Origin: CADEED01 sp039931065
GTDB lineage: Bacteria; Pseudomonadota; Gammaproteobacteria; Steroidobacterales; Steroidobacteraceae
Length of the DNA: 64,000 nucleotides
Reading direction: 5' to 3'
Assembly: GCA_039931065.1 (NCBI GenBank)
Contig: JBDTSP010000003.1
Location: 248,001-312,000 of the forward strand
Each line of letters starts with the position of its first letter. Positions within the stretch are counted from its first letter, which is position 1. A program made the translations under genes and the position numbers. Below are positions 7,821 through 16,922 of the stretch, one piece after another. The notes under the pieces are model-generated. The model was not told the origin of the DNA and ran no database searches. It saw only the letters and a list, made by a program, of their open reading frames with translations.

Positions 7821-10800
7821 CGTGCGTAGTCCGCGATCGCCTGGCGCAACGCCCAGCGCCCGACCTCCAAGATAAGCCCCGTTTCTTCGAGGACCGGAAT
7901 GAATTTGCCGGGCGGCACGAGACCGGTGATCGGGTCATTCCAGCGGATCAACGCCTCACACCCGGTGAGCGAGCCGCCGGCCAGAGAAATCTTTGGCTGG
8001 TAGTGAAGAACGAACTCCTCGTTCTCCAGCGCTCGGCGTAACTGGTGTTCCAGCGCCAGCTTCTCGGCCGCGCGCTCGTTCATGCTGTGGGCATAGAACA
8101 TGTAGCGCTCGGATCCGGCCTTCGCATTCTTGAGCGCCGCTTCGGCATTCTTGATGAGCGTATCGGCGTCTGCGCCGTCATCCGGAAACATCGCAATTCC
8201 AACCTTCGCGGACACATGCAGCTCGAGGTCGCCGATCTGAAAAGTGGGCCGCAGGATCTCGTTGAAAAGATGCTCGATTCGCTGACCCACCTCGCCGGCG
8301 GTCTGAAGATGCGTTATCACGCCTGCAAAATGATCGGCATCGAGCCGCGCCAGTCCGTCGGCATTCATCGCCTTCGAGGCCATGCGGTTCGACACCTCCT
8401 TCAGCAGCGTGTCGCCTGCTTCGCGGCCAAACGAGGCGTTGACCGTCTTGAAGCGCTCCAGGTCCACGAACACGAGCGCCAGCTTGCGATGCTCCCGATC
8501 TGCGTCCAGCACCGCCTGCGTGAGCCGCTCGTGAAACAGCGTGCGGTTGGCGAGACCGGTCAGCGAATCGTGATAGGCGAGATAGTGAAGCCGCTCACTC
8601 TTTTCGATGTAGTCGATGGCGAAGGCGATGTCATTGGTCAGATCGGTCAGCAGTTTCATCTCTTCCCGATGAAAGAACTCAGTCTCGTCGGCGTACAGCG
8701 CGATCACGCCCATCACCTTGTCGGCGACTATGAGCGGCAGTACCGCTATGGAACGCACGCCCGCCTTTACGTAGCGTTGCGGCAGCAGGACCGCGCCATC
8801 CTTTTGCGAATCGTTCGAAACGATTGCCTGTCGCGCCTTCATGGTACGAGCGACCATTGTCTTTGCCGAATCTTCGCGGGAGGCGAGGATTTCCTTCAAT
8901 TCGGACAGCAGCGCGTCTTCCTTTCCGGCCGAGGCGACCACGATCGGCAAGAGCGTGGCCGGATCGACCACGCACACCATCGCCATGCGAAACCCACCAG
9001 CCTCGACCGCGATGCGGCAGGCCTCCTTGAACAACTCGTCGCAGTCACGCACGCGGACGATCAGGCCGTTGATCGAGCTCAGCATCGAATAGACACGGTT
9101 CAGATGCCGGATGTTGACCTCGGCGCGCACTCTCTCGGTGATGTCCTCGCCAATACTTGCGGTTCCGATCACGTGGTCGGTCACCGAACGCAGCACGGAA
9201 ATATTCCAGCGGATGAGCCGGCGTTCACCCGTGCGCGTCAGGATCTCGTTTTCGCGATGCCAGGTCTTGGGTGGGTCGACGAGCGAGGCCTTGAAGACCT
9301 CACGCAAGTCCTGCGTGTTTTCCGGCACGAACAGATCGAACCACTGGCGGCCGATGACCGCTTCGCGCTCGAAGCCGGTGAGTCGCAGGAAGAAGTCGTT
9401 GCAGTAAGTGATGAGGCCGGTGGCGTCCAGCATGACCGATACCAGCTGCACGTCACCCAACATTTTGCTGAAACGGCGCTCGCTCTCGCGCAGTGCGCGG
9501 TTGGTGACTTCGATTGCCAGTTCCGCCGCCTTCAGATCGTGCACATCCGTGCAGGTGCCGAACCACTTGAGAATGACGCCGCTGGCGTCCGCGAGTGGCA
9601 CGCCGCGCATGAGCCACCAGCGATAGCTGCCATCGGCGCCACGCAGCCGGCTCTCGACGGTGTACGGCGCCCGGGTGGTCGTGGCGAGCTGCCAGGCTGC
9701 CCAGGTCCGCTGCCGGTCGTCGGGATGAAACACCTCTAACCACTCGTTGCCGAGACTTTCCTCGAGTGTCTTTCCGGTGTAACTCATCCAGTGCTGGTTG
9801 AAGTAGACGCACCAGCCGTCCGGCCGGGTGATCCACACGATCTGCGGCATCGACTCGGCCAGGGTGCGAAACTCCTCGACACTCTTTTCCAGCACCGTCG
9901 CCGCACGTTTGTGCTCCGTGATGTCCTGGAAAGCGCCGAGTACCTGCGTGATAGTGCCCGCGCCGTTGCGCTGCGGCTCCCCGGTGCAGCGCACCCAGAT
10001 GGAGTGGCCCTTTGCCGTGATCATTTCCAACTCGAGGTCGAAGGTCGTGCCTGCACGCAGGCACTCATTCAAAGCCCGCGTGACGATCACTTCTGACGCA
10101 GGACAGTAGAAACTCAGTGCCTCCTCGAGCGTCGGCTGAAGACCGGTGGGCACCTCCAGGATGTTGCACACCTCGTCCGACCAGCTGACGTTCTGACCAG
10201 TCACTTCGACAGCCCACCCCCCGAGCCGCGCGGTTCGACCCGCCATGCGCAACATTCCGTCGGTAGCGCGCAGCTTTTCTTCCGTGGTCCGACGTTCGAT
10301 GGCGCTCCAGCAACGTTCAACGACTTCCTGTATCAGCGCGATTTCGCCGGTGGTCCACTCACGCGGGGTCGTCTGATGTACGGCCATCATCGCGCGCAGT
10401 CCGCCGTCCTTGATCAGCGGGCAGGTAATGATGGCCTTGATGTCGATGGCATCGAACATGTCAGAGCCGTCGCCCAGCGCAATCTCGCCACGCACATCCC
10501 GAATGACCAGTGTCTGGCCCGCGCGCAGCGTCGCCGCGGCACGGGTGCCGAACAGCGACAGGTGATACTTGCCGACCGTGCTGGCACATCCGTCGGTGTA
10601 GTCATGCACGATGTTGAATCGATCGCTGTCGGTTTCCACGTCCGCGTACGCGCAGCGTGAAACCTGCAAGTGCTCGCCGAGCATCCGCGTCATCACGGCC
10701 ATCACCTGCTCAGGATCGAGCAGCGCGCGAGTCGCCTGCGCCAGATCGTCGAGAAAGTGAAAGTATTGTTCGCTCTCCAGGACCGCGCGCTCCAGCCGAC

Positions 10801-11356
10801 TGCGCGCGGTCACATTGGCGTGCATCACCACCGCACCTTGCTGGCGGTCGGAAAGCGCCGTGACCGTCATCTGAAACCAGCGCTGTTCCATCGGAGAGTG
10901 GCACGCGTAGGTCAGCTCGTAGCTGGGCCGCTCGCCGCTCAGCACCTGCCTGATTCCAATCGCAGCGGCTTGCGCGTCAATGGCGCCGTCGCCGTGCGCG
11001 TTGTCGCAAACCGCGAGGTAGTCGACGCCAACTCCCCGCGCCGACCCGAGGAATCCTTCCGCGTCCGAGAATGCATTCCACGCCCGGTTCACCGCGATGA
11101 TGACGCCGCGGGTATCGAGCAGGGCTACGTTGGCAGGCAGTGAGTTCAGAATCGCCGACTGGTTGGCCCAGCCGCTCTTGCGCGATTTTTCCTGGGCCAG
11201 CCGCAGCAGAAGAGTTCGGCCGTCGCGACTTGCGACAGAATTGATTTCACCCGCGGTGAGCTCCGCGAGGCGATCTTCGGTGCTGCGCAGCACTTCGATC
11301 AACGCGCCGATTTCGCCAGTCGCTTCAAGCGTCAATGGCCGAGTCGCGGTGCTCAT
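7772..11356 (-). CDS. PAS/GAF multi-sensor cyclic-di-GMP protein (GGDEF-EAL), N-terminal part ending at a frameshift
   Basis: 1194 residues. In order, approximately: PAS (65-190), GAF (200-355), three PAS domains (365-475, 485-610, 620-735), GAF (745-900), GGDEF (910-1070) and the beginning of EAL. No transmembrane helix is obvious, so it should be cytosolic. The GGDEF signature has decayed to LDADHF, so diguanylate cyclase activity is unlikely. The EAL side starts intact (EALIRWNDP, FIPVLEETGLI), suggesting that the ancestral protein was a sensor-controlled c-di-GMP phosphodiesterase. The frame then ends in RRCAWR and a stop just after the 8-bp duplication, so this product would lack most of the EAL domain. 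The translation start has only a weak ribosome binding site. Confidence 0.88.
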   Translation of the reverse strand: MSTATRPLTLEATGEIGALIEVLRSTEDRLAELTAGEINSVASRDGRTLLLRLAQEKSRKSGWANQSAILNSLPANVALLDTRGVIIAVNRAWNAFSDAEGFLGSARGVGVDYLAVCDNAHGDGAIDAQAAAIGIRQVLSGERPSYELTYACHSPMEQRWFQMTVTALSDRQQGAVVMHANVTARSRLERAVLESEQYFHFLDDLAQATRALLDPEQVMAVMTRMLGEHLQVSRCAYADVETDSDRFNIVHDYTDGCASTVGKYHLSLFGTRAAATLRAGQTLVIRDVRGEIALGDGSDMFDAIDIKAIITCPLIKDGGLRAMMAVHQTTPREWTTGEIALIQEVVERCWSAIERRTTEEKLRATDGMLRMAGRTARLGGWAVEVTGQNVSWSDEVCNILEVPTGLQPTLEEALSFYCPASEVIVTRALNECLRAGTTFDLELEMITAKGHSIWVRCTGEPQRNGAGTITQVLGAFQDITEHKRAATVLEKSVEEFRTLAESMPQIVWITRPDGWCVYFNQHWMSYTGKTLEESLGNEWLEVFHPDDRQRTWAAWQLATTTRAPYTVESRLRGADGSYRWWLMRGVPLADASGVILKWFGTCTDVHDLKAAELAIEVTNRALRESERRFSKMLGDVQLVSVMLDATGLITYCNDFFLRLTGFEREAVIGRQWFDLFVPENTQDLREVFKASLVDPPKTWHRENEILTRTGERRLIRWNISVLRSVTDHVIGTASIGEDITERVRAEVNIRHLNRVYSMLSSINGLIVRVRDCDELFKEACRIAVEAGGFRMAMVCVVDPATLLPIVVASAGKEDALLSELKEILASREDSAKTMVARTMKARQAIVSNDSQKDGAVLLPQRYVKAGVRSIAVLPLIVADKVMGVIALYADETEFFHREEMKLLTDLTNDIAFAIDYIEKSERLHYLAYHDSLTGLANRTLFHERLTQAVLDADREHRKLALVFVDLERFKTVNASFGREAGDTLLKEVSNRMASKAMNADGLARLDADHFAGVITHLQTAGEVGQRIEHLFNEILRPTFQIGDLELHVSAKVGIAMFPDDGADADTLIKNAEAALKNAKAGSERYMFYAHSMNERAAEKLALEHQLRRALENEEFVLHYQPKISLAGGSLTGCEALIRWNDPITGLVPPGKFIPVLEETGLILEVGRWALRQAIADYARWRSAGMPACRRCAWR
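7790..7812. repeat. 8-bp tandem duplication (CCGGCATG) causing the EAL frameshift
   Basis: Two complete CCGGCATG units followed by a partial third (CCGGCA) make a nested palindrome. Eight bases are not a multiple of three. Deleting one unit on paper restores a continuous EAL domain. Short tandem repeats of this type can expand or contract by slipped-strand pairing. Confidence 0.9.
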
Positions 11357-11826
11357 GGCGGCGCGGCCTCGATCTCGAGTACAGCCAATACGGTGTGTGT
11401 TTCAGTCAGCCAAAAAACGTTGGTGCAACTAGGGGCCGACGAACGGCGGATGAGCGTCGGTGTCATCGAGCCATGATCCGCCAACTCACGTTGCGATGCG
11501 CGCGACACATCGCACTTCTCGATCTCATCTCGACCGGGAAGATAGGCCTTGCACAGGATCAAAGGGTGGCGCCCACTAGGAGTTCCCCGCGTCACCTGCG
11601 GCTGGAGACGGAATCGTCGCTTGCTCCACATCGGGCACTTGCCAATACAAACTGGCAGCCCGGAGCGTCGCAGGCACTTATTGCCCCAAATGAAGCAGGC
11701 GCCGGAGAGTCCGGCGACCTTTCGTCGTCGCACTTACCACGGCTACTGATGCCGATTCGGCAAAGCCCTATTCCATTCCCTTACTTCGCAAACTCGAGGG
11801 CTGGCTGACAAGTCGCCGTGGCTGCG
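11357..11826. other. 470-bp region without a recognised gene
   Basis: The stretch lies between the start of the sensor gene and the end of the TraB-like gene, both on the minus strand. A minus-strand open frame of 126 codons (11353-11733) has no recognisable motif and an implausible composition (many Cys, Arg and Trp). I see no clear hairpin terminator. It probably holds the promoter of the c-di-GMP gene. Confidence 0.5.
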
Positions 11827-12891
11827 TCAACGCGGCGGTTCGACCAGGTACCCCTTGGCGCGCAAGCGCGCCAGGTATCCCTGCTCGCGCGTGAGTTTGG
11901 CGAGCGGCACGATCGCGAAGGTAGTTTGATTGGTTGCGAGACTCTTCTCCGCCGCATCAGTCCACAGCCTGTACAACTGCTCGCGGATATCGCCCGGGAT
12001 CACTTCGCGCGCCACCTGCGAACTCATGACGGCCATTGCGCAGGGTAGTCCGGGAGTCGGCAGGACCGGCAACGCATCGAGCGTTTGCAGATCACCCGTG
12101 GCCCAGGCGCGGGCACGGGCGCCCTCGGTTTCCCGATCGGACAGTGCTTCGGTCAACTGCAGCGTCGCGGTGAAACATTCCACGTCCGAAAGCGACTCTC
12201 GCGAAAATTCCTTGATCTTGGCGCGGAGCTCGTTGCGCTTTATCGTGAACTTGAGCAAGGGTGAATCCACGGGGATCTTGTTTCGCGCCGCCAATTTGCC
12301 GACGACATCCCACACCATGTCCTTCTCGCGCAGCTTGAGATCGTCGATCGCCGCTTTGCGCAATTTGTACGCGGCGAAGATCGGGCGCCACTCGTCGGCC
12401 CCGGATTCGCGGCCAAGATACTCATGTTTCTGCACCAGCCAGCGCGCGTACAAGTCGGGCGGCAGCAAATCCTTGAGTTTTCCGTCGTCGGGGTTCTTGC
12501 GCGCTTTCAGGATGGCCGGCAGCAGCGTGAGGCCGCGAAAGATTCCGATCTCTTCGTCGGGCGCCATGTTGATCGCGGAGTCACGCAGTATTTGCTGAGC
12601 AGTCAGCACGACCGCCTCGACCTCGCTTGATTTCCACTGCATTCGCTTCGGCAGCGGCGGCGCATCGCCCACGATCCACAATACATGACCGCCCGAGTCG
12701 TCCGCGCGCGTCACCTTCCACATTCCGGGACCGGGAAAGGCGCCGCTGACCACCACTTCCTCGAGTGGTGGACTATCCATCGAAGCCGAACTTTCCGGCG
12801 AATCTGCAGGTCCGGGCGCGAATGTCACCGGCTGGTCCGCACGCACCGCAGCGGCGGCAACCAAAAGGGTGATCAGCAAGGCGTTGCTCAT
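11827..12891 (-). CDS. TraB/GumN family protein, secreted
   Basis: 354 residues from ATG 12891-12889; an upstream Met eight codons earlier is less likely. A hydrophobic N-terminus (MSNALLITLLVAAAAVRA) is a probable signal peptide. PGPGMWKVTRADDSGGHVLW followed by IVGDAPPLPKRMQWKSSEVE is the start of the TraB/GumN fold, related to bacterial TIKI-like putative metalloproteases. The region LEEVVVSG before it resembles the plug motif of TonB-dependent receptors, probably by chance. The biochemical role of bacterial members is poorly known. It ends about 50 bp from the next gene and shares its strand with the phosphatase-like gene and ureG, so co-transcription is possible. Confidence 0.75.
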   Translation of the reverse strand: MSNALLITLLVAAAAVRADQPVTFAPGPADSPESSASMDSPPLEEVVVSGAFPGPGMWKVTRADDSGGHVLWIVGDAPPLPKRMQWKSSEVEAVVLTAQQILRDSAINMAPDEEIGIFRGLTLLPAILKARKNPDDGKLKDLLPPDLYARWLVQKHEYLGRESGADEWRPIFAAYKLRKAAIDDLKLREKDMVWDVVGKLAARNKIPVDSPLLKFTIKRNELRAKIKEFSRESLSDVECFTATLQLTEALSDRETEGARARAWATGDLQTLDALPVLPTPGLPCAMAVMSSQVAREVIPGDIREQLYRLWTDAAEKSLATNQTTFAIVPLAKLTREQGYLARLRAKGYLVEPPR

Positions 12892-12945
12892 TTCAATCCG
12901 ACAGACCGTAACCACCCGCTGGAGTTCCGACCGTCGGGGAAAACT

Positions 12946-13497
12946 TCACGCGTCGTTGCCGCGCCCTAACTGCTCCAGGTGGGTCTGGAGGCTCATGCGA
13001 TCGAGAGACCGCACCGGCAGATTCGCGAACAGGCGCAAGCGGCGCTCGAGTTCCTTGCGCGTGCGGACCAACACTTGGCGGCGTTCGACGTCGTCGTCGA
13101 ACTGCTCGGGATCCGTGCAACGCCAGTGCGCGGTGATGGGTTGTCCCGGCCACATCGGTGGCGCTTCACCGGCGGCCGTATCACTCAATGTGAAGACGAA
13201 ATCGAGCGGCGGGGAATCCGGTGCGCTGAACTCGCGTACGTGTTGCGGCGGATGTTCCGGAGGCGAGAGGCCGGCATGTTTCATGAGTTCGACCGCGAGC
13301 GGATCGATCTTGGCCGCGGGCCGTACGCCCGCGCTGAACGCTTCGAGCTGTCCGTGCCCGATCGAGTTCGCGATGGCTTCGGCCATCATGCTGCGCGCTG
13401 AATTGCGCTGCGAGAGGAACAGTATTCTGAAGGGCTGGCCTTCCACGCGGAACATCCTTTGCATGCCATCGGGCTGGCAGACAAATCCTGGCCGCAC
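12946..13497 (-). CDS. ArsC/low-molecular-weight protein tyrosine phosphatase-like protein lacking the catalytic Cys
   Basis: 183 residues; starts at Met12 or Met15 are possible. The P-loop reads ILFLSQRNSARSMMAEAIAN. In arsenate reductases and LMW phosphatases it is (V/I)LF(L/V)CxxNSxRS. Here the nucleophilic Cys is a Ser (codon TCG, about residue 29), while the rest of the loop is intact. FSAGVRPAAKIDPLAVELMK and the partner segment DFVFTLSDTAAGEAPPMWPG also match the fold, including the acidic segment and a typical C-terminal helix. The protein should bind oxyanions or phosphotyrosine but not form the thiol-phosphate intermediate, so a regulatory pseudo-enzyme role is inferred. It lies just downstream of ureG on the same strand. 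Confidence 0.78.
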   Translation of the reverse strand: MRPGFVCQPDGMQRMFRVEGQPFRILFLSQRNSARSMMAEAIANSIGHGQLEAFSAGVRPAAKIDPLAVELMKHAGLSPPEHPPQHVREFSAPDSPPLDFVFTLSDTAAGEAPPMWPGQPITAHWRCTDPEQFDDDVERRQVLVRTRKELERRLRLFANLPVRSLDRMSLQTHLEQLGRGNDA

Positions 13498-13536
13498 GGG
13501 TGTTTTTTCCGTGTAGGGACAAATGCCCTTTTGTTG

Positions 13537-14154
13537 TCAGTGTCGCAGCATGCCCTGCTCCTCGATGAACGCGATCACCTGGTCGAGCCCCTGGCCGGTT
13601 TTCATGTTGGTGAATACGAACGGGCGTTCGCCGCGCATTTTCCTTGCGTCCCGGTCCATGACTTCGAGCGATGCGCCCACGTATGGTGCGAGGTCGATCT
13701 TGTTGATGATGAGCAGATCGCTCTTCATGATCCCCGGGCCGCCTTTGCGCGGAATCTTGTCGCCGGCTGCAACATCGATGACATAAAGCGTGAGATCGGA
13801 CAGCTCCGGGCTGAACGTCGCTGCGAGATTGTCGCCGCCGCTCTCGACGATGATCAGATCGAGCCCCGTGAAATCCTGCATGAGCTGGTCGATCGCGGCG
13901 AGATTCATCGAGGCATCTTCCCGAATGGCGGTATGCGGGCAGCCGCCCGTTTCCACGCCACGGATGCGCTCGGGCGCCAGCGCCTGACTTCGGATCAGGA
14001 ATTCCTGGTCCTCCTTCGTATAGATGTCATTGGTGACGACCGCGATGTTGAACAGATCGCGCATCCGCTTGCAGAGGCAATCGACCAGCGCGGTCTTTCC
14101 CGAACCCACGGGGCCACCGACCCCGACCCGCAAGACATCCGCTTTGGCACTCAT
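13537..14154 (-). CDS. ureG: Urease accessory GTPase UreG
   Basis: 205 residues from ATG 14154-14152; the longer open frame upstream is not protein-like. The protein carries the P-loop GVGGPVGSGKTALV (residues 11-24), the metal-binding CPH motif in VETGGCPHTAIREDASMN (about 72-74), VESGGDNLAATFSPEL and the GTPase NKID motif (LLIINKIDLAPYVGAS). UreG hydrolyses GTP while delivering nickel to the urease active site together with UreE, UreF and UreD. No other urease gene is in the window; ureG stands alone, back-to-back with the HupE/UreJ gene. It would complement the urea transporter genes about 12 kb away. Confidence 0.96.
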   Translation of the reverse strand: MSAKADVLRVGVGGPVGSGKTALVDCLCKRMRDLFNIAVVTNDIYTKEDQEFLIRSQALAPERIRGVETGGCPHTAIREDASMNLAAIDQLMQDFTGLDLIIVESGGDNLAATFSPELSDLTLYVIDVAAGDKIPRKGGPGIMKSDLLIINKIDLAPYVGASLEVMDRDARKMRGERPFVFTNMKTGQGLDQVIAFIEEQGMLRH

Positions 14155-14253
14155 GCCAACGATGATAGGGGCCGCGACAGCCCGTGCGGCCAGGCATGCG
14201 TCAAATGACTTAGACGCGGCTGCGCGCGCGCGCATCCGCGCTACGCTGCGGCC

Positions 14254-14784
14254 ATGAAAAAGATCAGTTCGCGCATCGCATTCCTGCTCATCGCCGCACT
14301 TCCAGCGTTGGCGCAGGCGCATCCCGGGCACGACGCCGGGATCAGCTTCGCGTCGGGCGCGATGCATCCACTCACCGGGATCGATCACCTGCTGGCGTTG
14401 CTCGCGGTCGGGTTGCTCGCCGCACGCATGGGCGGCCGCGCCTTGCTGGCGATCCCCGCGGCGTTTCTTGCCTTGTTAGCCGTCGGCATCGCGTTGGGTT
14501 TCGAAGGCGTGCAACTCGACTATGTCGAGCCCGCGATCCTGGCGTCGATCCTGATATGCGGGGCGTTGGCAGCCTTGCCGCCGCGGCACCTGCCGGTGGC
14601 CACGGCCGCGCTCGCCGCGCTGTTCGCGATTTTTCACGGCAACGCGCATGGCATGGAAGTCGTGGCCGGTCTGGTCCGCATGGAATATGCCACCGGGTTG
14701 ATGACCGGAAGCGCGCTGGTGATCGGAATCACGGCGTTCGCAACCCGGTCAGCGACGTGGGCCACGAGTGCACCGCGTCGCTGA
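14254..14784 (+). CDS. ureJ: HupE/UreJ family nickel/metal membrane protein
   Basis: 176 residues. A signal-like N-terminus ends in ALAQA, followed directly by HPGHDAG, the conserved HPxHD signature, then MHPLTGIDHLLALLAVG and FAIFHGNAHGMEV. These His-rich motifs in six or so membrane segments define HupE/UreJ proteins, which are thought to import nickel for hydrogenase or urease. It is divergent from ureG across 99 bp, which supports the UreJ assignment over HupE. The C-terminus (ATWATSAPRR) is short and polar. The transport role is taken from the family and was not deduced here. Confidence 0.88.
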   Translation: MKKISSRIAFLLIAALPALAQAHPGHDAGISFASGAMHPLTGIDHLLALLAVGLLAARMGGRALLAIPAAFLALLAVGIALGFEGVQLDYVEPAILASILICGALAALPPRHLPVATAALAALFAIFHGNAHGMEVVAGLVRMEYATGLMTGSALVIGITAFATRSATWATSAPRR

Positions 14785-14796
14785 CCTGTACGCGAA

Positions 14797-16371
14797 CTAC
14801 TGAAATCGGACCACCGCCACCGATTTCGGTGGCAGCCGCAGTACCCACTTCCCGCCTTCCTTCTTTGCGCTGATGGCGGTCGGCTTCACCGCCTCCGGCG
14901 AATCGACGGTGTTGTGCGCATCCATGACCTTCGCAGTCAACACGCGGCCCGTTGCGCCCTTCACCTGCGCGCCAACGACGCCCGTGGTGACGATCGCCTC
15001 GCGGTTCGGGTCGAGGTTCACCAGCGCCAGCACGACATTTCCGGCGATATCGCGCGCGGCCGAGACGTTGACCGAATCGACCGTGTACTCGCCGAGTTTG
15101 TACTCCGGCGTGGTCACTTCGGTCGGCAGAAAGGTCGCGCCCTGGAACGGGATGTACATCTGGAACACGTGGTAGGTAGGCGTCAACGCCATCTTCGGCC
15201 CATCGGTCAGGATCATCGCCTGCAACACGTTCACCATCTGCGCAATATTGGTCATCTGCACACGTTTGGCGTGGGCGTGGAAAATGTTGAAGTTGAGCCC
15301 GGCGACCAGCGCGTCACGCAGCGTGTTCTGCTGCCACAGAAAGCCGGGTTCGCGGCCCGGCTCGGGGTTGTACCAGGTGCCCCACTCGTCCACGTAGAAG
15401 GCGACCTTGCCCTGCGGGTCGTTCTTGTCGAGGACCTTCTCGTTGCTGGTGATGTACTCGTCGATCTGCATCGTGTGTTTGAGCGTCGAGATCCACTCCT
15501 TCTCGGGGAAGCCGGTTGAGCTTCCCTTGTTCGCCCACACACCGGTGGGCGTTGTGTAGTAGTGATGCGAAATCGCGTCCATGTCGCGATGGACGTTGGT
15601 CGTCAGCACTTCTGCCCAACTGGTGCCGGCATCGTGGCCGCCGCTGGCGACGATCTTCGGCCGGTGACCGCGCGGTGCCTTCACGTAGGTGGCGTACTGG
15701 CGGAACAGGTTCGCGTAGTACTCCGGCGTCATGTTGCCGCCGCAGCCCCAGGTCTCGTTGCCGATGCCGAAGTACTGCACTTCCCACGGCTGTTCGCGGC
15801 CGTTCTTGCGGCGTTCGTTCGCGAGCGTCGAAACGGTGTTCGACGTCATGTACTCCATCCAGTCGGCCATCTCCTGCGGCGAGCCCGAGCCGACGTTGCC
15901 GCTGATGTAGACCTTGGTGCCGATCATCTCGGCGAACGTCATGAATTCATGGGTACCGAATTCGTTGGTTTCGGCCACACCGCCCCAGTGCGTGTTCACC
16001 TTCACCGGGCGTTTCTCGCGCGCGCCAATGCCGTCGCGCCAGTGATATTCGTCGGCGAAGCAGCCGCCGGGCCAACGCACCACGGGAACGTGCAGGTCCT
16101 TGAGCGCCTTGATCACGTCGTTGCGATAACCGTTGGTGTTGGCGATGGAGGATTTCTCTCCCACCCACACCCCTTCATAGATGCCGGTACCCAGATGTTC
16201 GGCGAACTGGCCGTAGACATTGGGATTGATGACCGGCCCGGGCTGATCCGCCTTGATGGTGACCGACGCCTCGACCTTCGCGGAATCGGCTGCGCCCGCT
16301 GGACTTGCGATCGCCGCGCACGCGAGCAGCGCCGCCGCCGCGTAGAAGGGCAGCCTGTTTTCCTTCGCCAT
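14797..16371 (-). CDS. GH51 alpha-L-arabinofuranosidase, secreted
   Basis: 524 residues from ATG 16371-16369; the open frame upstream overlaps a decayed regulator and is not part of the gene. The signal peptide ends near AIASPAGA. The catalytic acid/base Glu206 lies in FGIGNETWGCGG, and the nucleophile Glu329 in FYVDEWGTWYNPEPG. VVRWPGGCFADEYHWRDGIG is the typical GH51 barrel motif. A C-terminal beta-sandwich ends in KSVAVVRFQ. The enzyme removes arabinose side chains from arabinoxylan or arabinan, presumably in the periplasm. Its neighbours are a decayed FCD regulator just upstream and ureJ, convergent, 12 bp downstream. Confidence 0.93.
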   Translation of the reverse strand: MAKENRLPFYAAAALLACAAIASPAGAADSAKVEASVTIKADQPGPVINPNVYGQFAEHLGTGIYEGVWVGEKSSIANTNGYRNDVIKALKDLHVPVVRWPGGCFADEYHWRDGIGAREKRPVKVNTHWGGVAETNEFGTHEFMTFAEMIGTKVYISGNVGSGSPQEMADWMEYMTSNTVSTLANERRKNGREQPWEVQYFGIGNETWGCGGNMTPEYYANLFRQYATYVKAPRGHRPKIVASGGHDAGTSWAEVLTTNVHRDMDAISHHYYTTPTGVWANKGSSTGFPEKEWISTLKHTMQIDEYITSNEKVLDKNDPQGKVAFYVDEWGTWYNPEPGREPGFLWQQNTLRDALVAGLNFNIFHAHAKRVQMTNIAQMVNVLQAMILTDGPKMALTPTYHVFQMYIPFQGATFLPTEVTTPEYKLGEYTVDSVNVSAARDIAGNVVLALVNLDPNREAIVTTGVVGAQVKGATGRVLTAKVMDAHNTVDSPEAVKPTAISAKKEGGKWVLRLPPKSVAVVRFQ

Positions 16372-16436
16372 TTCGATTCCCCTGTTACTCAGACAATAAG
16401 ATGCTAGCCGTGCGGACTGCGGGGTCGCAAGCGTCG

Positions 16437-16783
16437 TCAGCCGGCGGCGATGCGCTGCGTGCGCGCCGCCATGGCGGGCTTCGGCCGTTGTTTGATCGGC
16501 GTGTCCATGATCGCGAGGCGGATGAGTTCGGTCATTGCCGCGCGCACGGCCTCGGCGTCCTTCGCGGCGATGGCATCGTAGACGCGCCAGTGATCTGGCA
16601 CCGGGTCGCGCTAGAGCGGCGCGACGCGTTGCTTGAACTCGGTGAGCGCGTTGACCGCAGCGGTGACGCCGTTGGTGAGTGAGACGATGTACGGGTTGGC
16701 GGTGGCGCTCAGCAGCGCCTGTCTTTCGTGCTGGCACGTTGCCCCCAGGTCCCGGCCAACCCCGGAATCGCTCGATTGCTATC
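16437..16783 (-). pseudogene. Remnant of a GntR/FCD-family transcriptional regulator
   Basis: On the minus strand, one frame from about 16783 to the TGA at 16439-16437 reads as the C-terminal FCD ligand-binding domain of FadR/GntR regulators. It contains HERQALLSATANPYIVSL and DHWRVYDAIAAKDAEAVRAA followed by MTELIRLAI. An in-frame TAG at 16613-16611 interrupts it, and the DNA-binding half is missing. It lies immediately upstream of the GH51 gene, where a sugar- or aromatic-acid-responsive repressor would be expected. It is therefore probably the decayed local regulator. Confidence 0.72.
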
Positions 16784-16922
16784 GATCCGGCGGAAATCTA
16801 TCAGCTTCAGGCAGCTAGCAGACCCGGATTCGTGATCAGGCCATTGCGGGTTCACTCACGGGCGAGACGTGGCGCCGCCCGATCCCGAACATGCGACACA
16901 CACACGTTCGAAGGAAGTAAAC

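Noticed and set aside
8045..9739. 564-codon plus-strand frame opposite the PAS/GGDEF gene
   Set aside because: The composition (Arg, His, Gly, Leu) and lack of motifs mark it as a shadow.
11353..11733. 126-codon minus-strand frame upstream of the c-di-GMP gene
   Set aside because: Random-looking sequence and no ribosome binding site.
14154..14388. N-terminal extension of ureG in the open frame
   Set aside because: UreG proteins start near MSAKADVLRVGVGG-type sequence; the extension would overlap the ureJ gene and its promoter.
16372..16737. N-terminal extension of the GH51 frame
   Set aside because: Another frame there carries the FCD remnant; the signal peptide at 16371 defines the real start.
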